Origin: Undibacterium parvum
GTDB lineage: Bacteria > Pseudomonadota > Gammaproteobacteria > Burkholderiales > Burkholderiaceae_D
NCBI RefSeq assembly: GCF_003955735.1
Contig: NZ_CP034464.1
Coordinates: 3,286,001 to 3,350,000 of the forward strand
Length of the DNA: 64,000 bases
Direction: 5' to 3'
The notes under the pieces were generated by a model. That model was given only the letters and a program-made list of their open reading frames with translations. It did no database searches and was not told the DNA's origin. Every line of letters begins with the position of its first letter. The stretch's first letter is position 1. This document shows positions 1 through 8,459 of the stretch, piece by piece. Position numbers and translations under genes: made by a program.

Positions 1-916
1 AGGCACGCCAAATCTTTACGATACCTCCAAGCATGTGATGGATGGCGGCGGTAACTTCCGTGCCAACTTCGGCGTAGAGCGCGAAGGCGTCAGTTTGCTG
101 GCTGAAGACGGTTCGCATTCTTTGGGTGCCGATATTACTACCGGATATCCTGAATTCGATCATGTCCTGCTGAAGAAACTGGGCTGGTGGAGTGACTTGA
201 CCGAAGCCGAACAAAAAGCAGCGGAAGGCAAGAACTGGAAAACCGATATGTCAGGCGGCATTCAACGTGTGGTCTTGAAAGTGCATGGCTGCTACCCGTT
301 TGGCAATGCCAAGGCGCGCGCGGTGGTCTGGAACTTCCCAGATCCGGTTCCTCTGCATCGTGAGCCTTTGTTCGGTACCCGCCCTGATCTGGTGGCGAAA
401 TACCCTACACATGACGATAAGAAATCATTCTGGCGCTTACCTACTTTGTACAAATCGGTACAGCAGAAGAATATTGAGACCAAGATGTACGAGAAGTTTC
501 CTATCATCCTCACCTCTGGTCGTTTGGTTGAGTATGAGGGCGGTGGTGAGGAGACGCGTTCTAATCCTTGGTTGGCTGAATTGCAGCAAGAAAATTTCGT
601 TGAAATTAATCCAAAAGCGGCTTCTGATCGCGGCATCCGTGACGGCGAGTTCGTGATTGTGTCGACCCCGACCGGTGCGCGTATCAAGGTCAAGGCCATG
701 GTTACGCCGCGGGTCGATGCCGGTACAGCGTTTATTCCCTTCCATTTTTCCGGATGGTGGCAAGGAAAGGATATGAAAGAATTCTATCCTGAAGGTGCCA
801 TGCCTATCGTGCGTGGCGAGGCGGTGAATACGGCAACCACCTATGGTTATGATTCTGTGACCATGATGCAGGAAACCAAGACAACGATCTGCAACATCGA
901 AAAATTCACGGCTTAA
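1..916 (+). CDS. Formate dehydrogenase alpha (catalytic) subunit, C-terminal part
   Basis: The reading frame is open from the left edge, so this is the C-terminal ~304 residues of a longer protein and the GTG/ATG near position 35 is not a real start. The end of the fragment has the molybdopterin dinucleotide-binding C-terminal fold of the MopB/DMSO-reductase family: a stretch beginning FVEINPKAA, then GEFVIVSTPTGARIKVKA and PFHFSGWW. The family oxidises formate to CO2 at a Mo/W-bis-MGD centre. Identification as formate dehydrogenase rests on the neighbours: an FDH3-type Fe-S subunit 23 bases downstream, a cytochrome b gamma subunit and FdhD. The Sec/Cys active site and N-terminal Fe-S cluster lie outside the window. 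Confidence 0.9.
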   Translation, partial: GTPNLYDTSKHVMDGGGNFRANFGVEREGVSLLAEDGSHSLGADITTGYPEFDHVLLKKLGWWSDLTEAEQKAAEGKNWKTDMSGGIQRVVLKVHGCYPFGNAKARAVVWNFPDPVPLHREPLFGTRPDLVAKYPTHDDKKSFWRLPTLYKSVQQKNIETKMYEKFPIILTSGRLVEYEGGGEETRSNPWLAELQQENFVEINPKAASDRGIRDGEFVIVSTPTGARIKVKAMVTPRVDAGTAFIPFHFSGWWQGKDMKEFYPEGAMPIVRGEAVNTATTYGYDSVTMMQETKTTICNIEKFTA

Positions 917-939
917 TCGGTCCGGGACAGGAGAATAAA

Positions 940-1578
940 ATGGCAAGAATGAAGTTTATCTGCGACTCAGAGCGCTGCATAGAATGTAATGGCTGCGTGA
1001 CCGCCTGCAAGAATGAAAATGAAGTGCCTTGGGGCGTGAATCGGCGTCGTGTCGTGACTGTCAACGACGGCGTGATCGGGCAAGAGAAATCGATGTCGGT
1101 CGCCTGTATGCATTGCTCGGATGCGCCTTGTATGGCAGTTTGCCCGGTCGATTGTTTTTATCGCACCGACGAAGGCGTGGTTTTGCATAATAAGGATATC
1201 TGCATAGGTTGTGGTTATTGCTCTTATGCCTGCCCGTTTGGCGCGCCGCAATTCCCGTCAAATGGCGCTTTCGGTTTGCGCGGTAAGATGGACAAATGTA
1301 CTTTTTGTTCCGGCGGCCCGGAAGAAGACGGTTCGCAAGCTGAATTTGAAAAGTACGGACGTAATCGCCTGTCCGAAGGTAAATTGCCGATCTGCGCCGA
1401 GATGTGTTCTACCAAGGCTTTGCTGGGCGGAGATGGTGATGTGATCTCGGATATTTTCCGTAATCGCGTGGTGCGACGCGGTAAAGGTAGTGAGGTGTGG
1501 GGTTGGGGCACGGCCTATGGCAAAGCGACAAATTCCGAAGCCAAGCCAGAACTCGCAAGCACTGAGAAAAAATCATGA
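940..1578 (+). CDS. fdh3B: Formate dehydrogenase FDH3-type beta subunit (4x[4Fe-4S])
   Basis: A 212-residue ferredoxin-like electron-transfer subunit that carries electrons from the catalytic subunit to the membrane cytochrome b. Sixteen cysteines fit four [4Fe-4S] clusters: C13/16/19/23, C56/59/64/68, C88/91/94/98 and C120/123/152/156, the last set split by a charged insertion, as in polyferredoxin beta subunits. The start has an upstream GGAG (about 930). The stop overlaps the start of the next gene (ATGA), so translation is probably coupled. No C-terminal transmembrane anchor is visible, unlike E. coli FdnH, which favours the FDH3 type. Confidence 0.93.
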   Translation: MARMKFICDSERCIECNGCVTACKNENEVPWGVNRRRVVTVNDGVIGQEKSMSVACMHCSDAPCMAVCPVDCFYRTDEGVVLHNKDICIGCGYCSYACPFGAPQFPSNGAFGLRGKMDKCTFCSGGPEEDGSQAEFEKYGRNRLSEGKLPICAEMCSTKALLGGDGDVISDIFRNRVVRRGKGSEVWGWGTAYGKATNSEAKPELASTEKKS

Positions 1579-1820
1579 AAACCGTGAAGAGTCTGACGGG
1601 CATGACGACGATGAGTTTAGTCTTGATGTTAAGCCTGACTGCCTGTGGCGAGCGCAATCAAGCATTGAGTAATAAGACCGGCTCGCGCGGCGAAAAAGCC
1701 TGGGCTGGTGCCAAAAACGAGCATGTGGTTGCTGGCTGGACGGCCGGTAATGAAGAGAGTTGGAAGGCGCAGATTCGTAGTCGCGGTCAGTATCAAAACG
1801 AGTATCTCAAGACCAACTAG
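1575..1820 (+). CDS. Small formate-dehydrogenase-associated lipoprotein
   Basis: An 81-residue protein whose start overlaps the fdh3B stop. It has a hydrophobic leader ending in a lipobox, LSLTAC, with lipidation expected at C24. The mature part is short, charged and Trp-containing (WAGAKNEHVVAGW, then WKAQIRSRGQYQNEY). I recognise no domain. Its position between the beta and gamma subunits, with translational coupling, suggests a role in assembly or anchoring of the formate dehydrogenase complex on the periplasmic side. This is inference from context only. Confidence 0.8.
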   Translation: MKTVKSLTGMTTMSLVLMLSLTACGERNQALSNKTGSRGEKAWAGAKNEHVVAGWTAGNEESWKAQIRSRGQYQNEYLKTN

Positions 1821-1844
1821 GATGAACTTCAATTGCGAGTTGAC

Positions 1845-3014
1845 ATGAAAACTTTAATTGCCGTTGTGAGCTTGGCCTTGGCGAGTGCCGCTAGCAGTTT
1901 GGCCCTCGCGCAGAATGCGCCTGCCACTGCTGCCGAGACATCCGCCAGTGCGGTCGTTACGAGCGCCAATTTGGGCGCGGTCGAATCTATCGATATCCTT
2001 AAGCAAAATCAAGCTGAGCGCAGTCGCGATCAACCGGGCAATGCTGCGCCTACTTTTCGACTGGTCAACGACGGTACAAAACATTATTCTAGTTTGCCAG
2101 GATTGGAGACTGGCGTTCTGATTCAGGGCAAAACCCAGTTTCCAGGGCAAGCCCGTGCAACTACTGCGGGTGAGGCTTGGCGCCAATATCGCAACGGGCC
2201 CTTGACCATGCTAGGTGGCTGGCTATTGCTGACCGTTGCGGCGACTATCGCGGGATTTTATTTTTGGCGGGGCGAGATTAAGTTACAAACTGCATTGACG
2301 GGACGCCTGATCGAGCGCTTCACGCCGGGCGAGCGTACTTTACACTGGAGCATGGCGCTGAGTTTTGTTGCGCTGGCGGTATCAGGCATGATCATCTTAT
2401 TTGGCAAGCACGTGTTATTGCCGGTGTTTGGCTTAACTCTGTTTGGTTGGTTGGCTTTTTTGTGTAAAAACATACACAATTTTATTGGTCCGGTATTTAC
2501 TATTTCCATCATCTTATTTTTTATTAAATTCGTAAAAGATAATTTGCCAAATGCGACCGACCTGCCTTGGCTGGCTAAATTTGGTGGCTTAGTTAGTGGT
2601 GAGCACGTCAGTTCTGGGCGTTTCAATGCTGGCGAAAAAATCTTATTCTGGGGTGCCGTGGTCGGTCTGGGTTTAGTGGTGAGTGCATCCGGCCTGGTGC
2701 TCGATATGCTGGTGCCTGCTTTGGAATATAGCCGAGCCAATATGCAGATCGCCAATATCATTCACGTCATCGCTGCGATTTTGGCGGCAACGATGGTGAT
2801 GGGGCATATCTATCTGGGGACGCTGGGTATGGAAGGGGCCTACGCTTCTATGCGCACGGGTTACGTGGATGACGCTTGGGCCAAGGAGCACCATGAAGCC
2901 TGGTATGCCGATATAGAAAATGGCAAAGTCCCTAGACTGCGCAGCGAGCCAGCAGGCAATGGCAGCCATGCTCAGCCTGCGCATACAGCTAATGTGAGTT
3001 CTTCGAACGCTTGA
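1845..3014 (+). CDS. Formate dehydrogenase gamma subunit (cytochrome b556)
   Basis: A 389-residue membrane subunit that passes electrons from the Fe-S subunit to quinone. A TTG at 1833 would add four residues, but the ATG at 1845 places a clean signal peptide (KTLIAVVSLALASAASSLA) at the very N-terminus and is preferred. After a ~100-residue periplasmic segment come a first membrane helix (LGGWLLLTVAATIAGFYFW) and four helices of the cytochrome b561/FdnI type, with histidines in the segments starting HWSMALSF, NIHNFIGPVF and HVIAAILAA, plus GHIYLG, as candidate haem ligands. The extended N-terminal periplasmic part is typical of the longer FDH gamma family. It is followed 10 bases later by another secreted protein gene. 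Confidence 0.9.
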   Translation: MKTLIAVVSLALASAASSLALAQNAPATAAETSASAVVTSANLGAVESIDILKQNQAERSRDQPGNAAPTFRLVNDGTKHYSSLPGLETGVLIQGKTQFPGQARATTAGEAWRQYRNGPLTMLGGWLLLTVAATIAGFYFWRGEIKLQTALTGRLIERFTPGERTLHWSMALSFVALAVSGMIILFGKHVLLPVFGLTLFGWLAFLCKNIHNFIGPVFTISIILFFIKFVKDNLPNATDLPWLAKFGGLVSGEHVSSGRFNAGEKILFWGAVVGLGLVVSASGLVLDMLVPALEYSRANMQIANIIHVIAAILAATMVMGHIYLGTLGMEGAYASMRTGYVDDAWAKEHHEAWYADIENGKVPRLRSEPAGNGSHAQPAHTANVSSSNA

Positions 3015-3024
3015 TGGAATCAAC

Positions 3025-3384
3025 ATGAAAAAAATAATCTTGATCGCCGGTTTTTGTATCGCCAGCTTAGGCCTTGCCACCAGTAGCTTTGCCAAATTAG
3101 CTGCGCCTAGCGAAGAGGCAAAATTGAAAGCGGCAGAGGCGAAAGCCAAGACTGCCTGGTCGGATAAAGTGGGCGCGTATCAATTGTGCAAAGCTCAGGA
3201 TAAAGTCGCTGCAGGCTATTTGAAAGCCAAGGGCAGTGCAGCACCGACTCCGCTAGCGACACCAGCTTGCGCAGATCCTGGGCCGTATGTTGCGGCGCCT
3301 GCCGGGCCTGCGCCGCTAGCCGCAGCAACGCCAGCGTCCGCCGTGGTGGCGACCAGCCCGGCGGCTAGCGCGCCGAAAAAATAA
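3025..3384 (+). CDS. Small secreted Ala/Pro-rich protein of the formate dehydrogenase operon
   Basis: A 119-residue protein starting at ATG 3025. A signal peptide ends near SSFA-KLAAP. A charged Ala/Lys helix follows (EEAKLKAAEAKAKTAW), then a two-cysteine segment (YQLCKAQD and TPACADPG) and a low-complexity Ala/Pro tail. No family is recognised. It lies 10 bases after the gamma subunit, so it is very probably co-transcribed and periplasmic. Its function is unknown. A structural or redox-accessory role in the complex is only a guess from location and the two cysteines. Confidence 0.75.
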   Translation: MKKIILIAGFCIASLGLATSSFAKLAAPSEEAKLKAAEAKAKTAWSDKVGAYQLCKAQDKVAAGYLKAKGSAAPTPLATPACADPGPYVAAPAGPAPLAAATPASAVVATSPAASAPKK

Positions 3385-3451
3385 GTGGTTTAATCTGAGT
3401 AAGGTTTTCCTTGGGGCGTGCTCAGAGCTAAAAAAATACCAGGGCTTTACA

Positions 3452-3533
3452 TATACTCCCCTAAATACTTTTTAAATGCTGTCATTTGCGCACGAGATAC
3501 GTGGGTGTTTAAATAATACTAGGGGTGAGTATG
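3452..3533. repeat. Dispersed palindromic element, family 1, copy A
   Basis: An ~80-base element with imperfect terminal inverted repeats: TATACTCCCCTAAATA at the left and TAATACTAGGGGTGAGTAT at the right. The inner core TTTGCGCACGAGATACGTG is shared with copy C (36547-36632). Copy B is at 12588-12673. It sits between the formate dehydrogenase operon and fdhD and covers the region where the longest fdhD reading frame would begin. Confidence 0.7.
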
Positions 3534-3571
3534 CGGCGCTCTTACCTTTAACCTCCTCACTTAAGCGGCTT

Positions 3572-4429
3572 ATGTCATCTTTGCCTAGCCTGACGCAGTC
3601 CCAGACGGCACTGACCAAAGAAGTCACGGTGCTCGATGAGCGTGGCCGTTCTTCGACTATTTCGATTCCCTGTGAGCGTGCCCTTACCGTGTATTTGGAT
3701 AAGCGCGAGTTACTCACTTTGATGACGATAGGCGCCAATCCAGAAGCTTTAATCCTCGGATATTTGCGCAACCAGCGCCTGATCCGTTCACTGGATGAAA
3801 TCGCCGCAGTGCAAGTCGACTGGGAGGTGAATGCGGTCGCAGTGACTACCCATCAAGGTGTCAGCGACATAGAAGAGCGTACTGCCAAACGCGTGGTGAC
3901 CACGGGTTGCGGGCAGGGCACGGTGTTTGGTGGCTTGATGGATGAGGTCGATCAAATCCATTTACCGCTCGATGCCAAAATCACTCAATCTGCGCTGTAC
4001 CGTGTGGTGGACTGCATACGCACCCATCCATCGATTTATAAAAAAGCCGGCTCTGTACATGCCTGCGCTCTGTTTTCCGCCAACGGGGATTTACTGTATT
4101 TCGTCGAAGATGTCGGTCGCCATAATGCGGTCGATGCGATCGCTGGCAAGATGTGGCTAGATGATATGCAGGGTGGCGATAAAATTTTTTACACCACTGG
4201 CAGGCTCACCTCTGAGATGGTGATCAAGGGCGCGCAAATGGGGATACCGGTTTTGTTATCGCGCTCCGGCACCACCGAGATGGGGCTGCAAGTGGCTGAA
4301 CAGGTGGGTATGAGCTTATTTTCTCGCTGCACCGGACGGCATTTTTTACTCCTGACGCATCCGCAGCGACTCGAATTTGAATTAGAGCCACCATCGGCTG
4401 CGCTTAATCCAGATTTGTTTAAAGTCTGA
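3572..4429 (+). CDS. fdhD: FdhD, formate dehydrogenase sulfurtransferase
   Basis: FdhD moves sulfur from IscS to the Mo-bis-MGD cofactor of formate dehydrogenase, which is required for activity. The frame is open from 3476, but its first 19 codons lie in a dispersed repeat element. The ATG at 3572 gives 285 residues, close to the family norm, and is preferred. Family signatures are TTGCGQGTVFGG, FVEDVGRHNAVDA, FYTTGRLTSEM and SRSGTTEMG. Only one cysteine is present in the loop that is CxxC in E. coli FdhD. No strong ribosome-binding site is visible. The location directly after the formate dehydrogenase genes supports the call. Confidence 0.93.
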   Translation: MSSLPSLTQSQTALTKEVTVLDERGRSSTISIPCERALTVYLDKRELLTLMTIGANPEALILGYLRNQRLIRSLDEIAAVQVDWEVNAVAVTTHQGVSDIEERTAKRVVTTGCGQGTVFGGLMDEVDQIHLPLDAKITQSALYRVVDCIRTHPSIYKKAGSVHACALFSANGDLLYFVEDVGRHNAVDAIAGKMWLDDMQGGDKIFYTTGRLTSEMVIKGAQMGIPVLLSRSGTTEMGLQVAEQVGMSLFSRCTGRHFLLLTHPQRLEFELEPPSAALNPDLFKV

Positions 4430-4632
4430 GCTGCATCCGTCCACACCCAGGTGTAGTACGCAATGCTTCACAGTTCAACTGTTCTACTGTTCTACTGCCT
4501 AGGCCGGCTGCGCCTATCATCTGATCTCCGAAAACGGTAAAATGACGCTTTTAACTTTTTCCGTCTTGCTCGCGCCTTTGATCTCTTTACTTGCCCAAGT
4601 ATTTGATTATCGCCTTGCTAGCGCACCATCCC
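4430..4632. other. Intergenic fdhD-gltX
   Basis: About 200 bases without a convincing gene. It contains a short run of repeated GTTCTACT-like units (about 4470-4499) and presumably the gltX promoter. A TTG-initiated extension of gltX from 4591 is possible but not supported by family length. Confidence 0.4.
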
Positions 4633-6048
4633 ATGACTGCAGCCATTCCGACTACTCCTGTTCGTACCCGTTTCGCGCCTAGCCCGACTGGCTATTTGCA
4701 TGTGGGTGGCGCACGTACCGCCTTGTTCAGTTGGGCCTACGCCCGTCACTTCGGCGGCACTTTTGTGTTGCGGATAGAAGATACCGATCTGGAACGTTCC
4801 ACCCCAGAAGCGGTGCAGGCGATTCTGGACGGCATGAGCTGGCTGGGCTTGCAGCACGATGAAGGTCCGTTTTATCAAATGAAACGCATGGATCGCTATC
4901 GCGAAGTGCTGGCCAAGATGCTAGTTGAGGGCACTGCCTATCATTGCTACTCTTCGCAAGAGGAAGTCGAAGCGATGCGCGAACGTCAACGTGCAGCCGG
5001 TGATAAGCCGCGCTACGATGGCACCTGGCGTCCTGAAGAGGGCAAGGTGTTGCCAGCAGTGCCAGCCGATCGTAAGCCCGTGATTCGTTTTAAAAACCCG
5101 CTGGATGGAGATGTAAGTTGGTTCGATGTGGTCAAGGGACAGATCACCATTAGTAATCGTGAACTCGATGATCTGGTGATCGCCCGTCCTGATGGCACTC
5201 CTACCTATAATTTTTGCGTTGCGGTCGATGATAATGACATGCAAATCACCCACGTGATACGCGGCGATGATCACGTCAATAATACCCCGCGCCAAATCAA
5301 TATCCTGCTGGCGATAGGCGCCAAATTGCCGCATTACGGGCATGTGCCGATGATCTTGGGCACCGATGGTCAGAAGTTGTCTAAGCGTCGTGATGCGGTC
5401 AGTGTCATGGATTACCTCGAAAAGGGTTATTTGCCCGAGTCTATGCTGAATTACCTGGCGCGCCTGGGCTGGAGCCATGGCGACGATGAAGTGTTTTCTA
5501 TGGAGCAGATGTGCAGCTGGTTTGATCTTAGTCATTTGTCGGGATCTGCGGCGCAGTTCAATCCTGAGAAACTGGCATGGCTGAATAATCATTACATCAA
5601 GGCGGCCGATAATCAAAGACTGGCAGAGTTGATACGCCCGCAGATGCTGGGTTTGGGTGCTGAGTTTGCGTATGCTCCAGATCTGGCCGCGGTGGTTGGC
5701 TTAATGAAAGAGCGCGTCAACACTACCCTGGAATTGGGTTTGGCCTGCATGCTGTTCTACCGCCAACCGCAAGCCGATGCGGCTTTGCGTGAGCTGCATA
5801 TTAATGCCGCTGTCTTACCTGCCTTGCTCGAATATGCGCAGGCTTGTCAAACGGTAGAGTGGAATAAAGCCGCACTGGCTAGCATGCTGAAAGAAATTCT
5901 GGTTAAGTTTGCACTCAAGATGCCGCAACTGGCGATGCCTTTGCGTTTGCTGTTGACGGGGCAATTGCAGACGCCGTCTATCGATGCGGTCGTTGAGTTG
6001 TTCGGGCGCGAAGTGGTTCTGGCGCGTTTGAGTAAAATCGCCGAATAG
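4633..6048 (+). CDS. gltX: Glutamyl-tRNA synthetase
   Basis: A 471-residue class I aminoacyl-tRNA synthetase that charges tRNA-Glu with glutamate in the cytoplasm. The start at ATG 4633 puts the class I signature ([19 protein letters not shown], with HVGG in the HIGH position) within the first 30 residues, as usual. The KMSKS equivalent is KLSKR (in [11 protein letters not shown]). Length matches the family. A TTG at 4591 would give an untypical extension. Two tRNA-Glu genes and a tRNA-Ala gene follow immediately, so enzyme and substrate are encoded together. Confidence 0.97.
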   Translation: MTAAIPTTPVRTRFAPSPTGYLHVGGARTALFSWAYARHFGGTFVLRIEDTDLERSTPEAVQAILDGMSWLGLQHDEGPFYQMKRMDRYREVLAKMLVEGTAYHCYSSQEEVEAMRERQRAAGDKPRYDGTWRPEEGKVLPAVPADRKPVIRFKNPLDGDVSWFDVVKGQITISNRELDDLVIARPDGTPTYNFCVAVDDNDMQITHVIRGDDHVNNTPRQINILLAIGAKLPHYGHVPMILGTDGQKLSKRRDAVSVMDYLEKGYLPESMLNYLARLGWSHGDDEVFSMEQMCSWFDLSHLSGSAAQFNPEKLAWLNNHYIKAADNQRLAELIRPQMLGLGAEFAYAPDLAAVVGLMKERVNTTLELGLACMLFYRQPQADAALRELHINAAVLPALLEYAQACQTVEWNKAALASMLKEILVKFALKMPQLAMPLRLLLTGQLQTPSIDAVVELFGREVVLARLSKIAE

Positions 6049-6071
6049 TTCGAGATAAGCGCGACTAAGCC

Positions 6072-6101
6072 TTTACAAAACGAGAGAAATATTGCTATAC
6101 T
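6072..6101 (+). promoter_or_regulatory. Putative promoter of tRNA-Ala
   Basis: TTTACA (6072-6077) and TATACT (6096-6101) with an 18-base spacer, ending 19 bases before the tRNA-Ala 5' end. The match is sigma70-like and typical of a stable-RNA promoter. Confidence 0.55.
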
Positions 6102-6120
6102 CTCGTTTCTGTTTTGCGCT

Positions 6121-6196
<76 letters not shown>

Positions 6197-6238
6197 GTTC
6201 AAAGCAGAGTTTCATGAGTCTAGTTAAATGCAAGTAGT

Positions 6239-6268
6239 TTGCTAGTATCAAGAAAAGTAGTATATAAT
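6239..6268 (+). promoter_or_regulatory. Putative promoter of first tRNA-Glu
   Basis: TTGCTA (6239-6244) and a perfect TATAAT (6263-6268) separated by 18 bases, 64 bases upstream of the tRNA-Glu 5' end. The -10 match is strong. Confidence 0.55.
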
Positions 6269-6332
6269 ATTGCTCTTGCTTGTTTATGTATAGAGTAAGT
6301 TATAAAAGGTCAGTAACACGGACAGATTATTG

Positions 6333-6408
6333 TCCCCATCGTCTAGAGGCCTAGGACATCACCCTTTCACGGTGAGTACAGGGGTTCGAATCCCCTTGGG
6401 GACGCCAA
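6333..6408 (+). tRNA. tRNA-Glu (anticodon TTC), copy 1
   Basis: A 76-base tRNA with acceptor GTCCCCA/TGGGGAC, anticodon loop CTTTCAC giving TTC, T-loop GGTTCGAATCC and encoded CCA. Its sequence appears identical to the second copy 212 bases downstream. The 24-base leader is also duplicated with two substitutions. Confidence 0.97.
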
Positions 6409-6437
6409 ATTACTTTGATTTTTTAAATCGAAGTTTG

Positions 6438-6467
6438 AAAAAGCCCTGTTAGGTCGGGGCTTTTTTT
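6438..6467 (+). terminator. Rho-independent terminator after tRNA-Glu copy 1
   Basis: Stem AAAAGCCC (6439-6446) with GGGCTTTT (6457-6464), followed by a T run. Confidence 0.8.
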
Positions 6468-6544
6468 ATTTATGTCAGCATGGCATAAATTGCTAAATAA
6501 TATTTAGCGTGTAGCAAACAGGTCAGTAATACGGACAGATCATT

Positions 6545-6620
6545 GTCCCCATCGTCTAGAGGCCTAGGACATCACCCTTTCACGGTGAGTACAGGGGTTC
6601 GAATCCCCTTGGGGACGCCA
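6545..6620 (+). tRNA. tRNA-Glu (anticodon TTC), copy 2
   Basis: The same 76-base sequence as copy 1, with CCA encoded. It is preceded by the duplicated leader from 6521 and followed by its own terminator. Two adjacent copies raise the gene dosage of this tRNA next to gltX. Confidence 0.97.
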
Positions 6621-6650
6621 AAATATTCTGGTGTAAGCACATCGGAATGT

Positions 6651-6680
6651 AAAAAAGCCTTGAGAAATCAAGGCTTTTTT
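6651..6680 (+). terminator. Rho-independent terminator after tRNA-Glu copy 2
   Basis: Stem AAAAAGCCTTGA (6652-6663), GAAA tetraloop, TCAAGGCTTTTT (6668-6679). It is a near-perfect hairpin ending in a T run. Confidence 0.88.
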
Positions 6681-6867
6681 ATTTTCAATTTCTTTTTTTC
6701 AATTTCTTTTTTCCGAATTGTAATACTTTCCTCGTTTCTTGCCTTTTGGGAAGTGCCACCGCGCACCAAAAAATATCTAAACTCAACTGCTACTCTTGCT
6801 ACACTAAGCAAACTTAATTTACGGCTTGCTGGCCGCCATTTTTGCTGCTTATCGGACATCCTTAGAT

Positions 6868-8412
6868 ATGAAATTATTTTCGATTGCAATTGCTGTTGGC
6901 TTGATTTTCTCTTATCCGGGTTATGCTGCTGATCAAATCCAGTCAGCTAAGGCTGCACATGCGGACATAGAATGGCGCAAAGACAATGATGTTGACGCTG
7001 CGTTTTCCTTGGCAAAGGCAAGCAATAAGCCGGTGTTTTTATATTGGGGCGCGGTGTGGTGTCCGCCCTGCAATCAGGTCAAGGCGACGATTTTTAATCG
7101 TGCAGATTTCATCGATAAATCACGACATTTTGTGCCGGTTTATCTCGATGGTGATAGTCCTGGCGCACAAAAATTGGCGGCGCGTTTCAAGGTGCGCGGC
7201 TATCCGACGATGATCTTATTTAAGCCTGATGGCAGCGAAATCACGCGTTTGCCGGGTGAGGTGGATGGCGAGCGTTACGTACAAGTGCTCAAGCGCGCCA
7301 TGAATGCTAGTTTGTCGGTATCCGACACCTTAAAACTAGCTTTGGCTGGCAGTAAAAAACTCAGCGCCGAAGATTGGAGTTTATTGGCCGATTACTCTTG
7401 GGATGATCCTGAGCAAAAGCTCATTAGTAGTAAAGACGTGGTCGCTAGTTTGTTGCGCTTGTCTGAAGCGTGTCCCAACAAGGCCAGTGCCACGCGCCTG
7501 TATATGAAGGCGATCGTAATCAGTGCCAGCGTAAAACCGGCTGACGCAGGCGCCGCGATCGATAAATCGCAAGCGCTAGCCAAGCTCAGTAAGGCGCTCA
7601 CTGATAGCCGCATCGCTAGAGATAATATGGATCTTTTCACTGCGTCACCGGGTGAAGTAATTGAGTTGCTCACATCCATCAATACCGAGTCGCGCCGCCA
7701 GTTAAGCCAGATCTGGAATCTTGCTTTGATTAAATTGGCCGACGATACCAGTCTCTCCAAGACCGATAGACTGAGCGCGATCAGCGGGCAAATCGCTATC
7801 GCTAGCCTCGCCAAGGCGGGCCCTGAGAAAAACCTGCAAAACAGCCTGGAAAAGAGCATTACCCAGATAGAGCGCGCCACCACCGATAGTTATGAACGTC
7901 AGTCGGTGGTGAATGCTGCTGCACATGCTTTGAGCGATCTCGATTTACTCGATGCGTCTGACGCCTTGTTAAAGGCAGAATTGAGCCGTTCGCACTCAGC
8001 CTATTATTTCATGTCCAGCTTGGGGGCGAATGCCAAAAAACGTGGAGACAAAGCAGGCGCTATCAACTGGTACGAGCAAGCTTACAACGCGGCCAAAGGG
8101 CCCGCGACGCGCCTGCAGTGGGGTGTCAGCTATGTCAATGGCATGATAGAGCTGGCCCCGCAAGACGAGGCTAGGATACAAAAGATTGCACAACAGGTGT
8201 TAACCGAAGTGGCGACGACAGAAAACGCTTTCTTTGAACGCAATCGGACTGCTATGGAGCGTATGAGTAAAAAAATAGGCGATTGGAATAAAGAGGGTAA
8301 ACATCAGGCTACGGTGCAAAAACTGCGCAGCCAACTCGATGGCATTTGTTCTAAATTACCTGCCAATGATAGTCAGCGTACGAGTTGCCTGGCCTTACTG
8401 CAAAAATCTTAG
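6868..8412 (+). CDS. Secreted thioredoxin-fold protein with large helical C-terminal region
   Basis: A 514-residue protein. ATG 6868 is chosen because it places a signal peptide (LFSIAIAVGLIFSYPGYA) at the N-terminus; the upstream in-frame ATG at 6826 would bury it. Residues ~35-150 form a thioredoxin-like domain with a WGAVWCPPC active site (C65, C68) and a downstream cis-Pro segment (RGYPTMILF). The remaining ~350 residues are Ala/Leu-rich helices without an obvious catalytic motif, resembling TPR-like or other helical repeats. Probable periplasmic thiol-disulfide reductase of the DsbD-gamma/thioredoxin_7 kind. Partner and substrate are unknown, and no cytochrome-maturation genes lie next to it. 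Confidence 0.82.
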   Translation: MKLFSIAIAVGLIFSYPGYAADQIQSAKAAHADIEWRKDNDVDAAFSLAKASNKPVFLYWGAVWCPPCNQVKATIFNRADFIDKSRHFVPVYLDGDSPGAQKLAARFKVRGYPTMILFKPDGSEITRLPGEVDGERYVQVLKRAMNASLSVSDTLKLALAGSKKLSAEDWSLLADYSWDDPEQKLISSKDVVASLLRLSEACPNKASATRLYMKAIVISASVKPADAGAAIDKSQALAKLSKALTDSRIARDNMDLFTASPGEVIELLTSINTESRRQLSQIWNLALIKLADDTSLSKTDRLSAISGQIAIASLAKAGPEKNLQNSLEKSITQIERATTDSYERQSVVNAAAHALSDLDLLDASDALLKAELSRSHSAYYFMSSLGANAKKRGDKAGAINWYEQAYNAAKGPATRLQWGVSYVNGMIELAPQDEARIQKIAQQVLTEVATTENAFFERNRTAMERMSKKIGDWNKEGKHQATVQKLRSQLDGICSKLPANDSQRTSCLALLQKS

Positions 8413-8459
8413 TTGGAAGATGAAGCGTGCTGAGTTGGCGCGCTGCGGGTAACAGGCAT

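Noticed and set aside
437..946. 169-residue minus-strand frame opposite the formate dehydrogenase alpha subunit
   Set aside because: Shadow of the true coding strand, without a ribosome-binding site or recognisable domain.
4591..4632. TTG-started extension of gltX
   Set aside because: It adds 14 hydrophobic residues not seen in the family; the ATG at 4633 gives the normal N-terminus.
6543..6932. 129-residue plus-strand frame starting in tRNA-Glu copy 2
   Set aside because: It begins within a tRNA and crosses its terminator, so it is not a protein gene.
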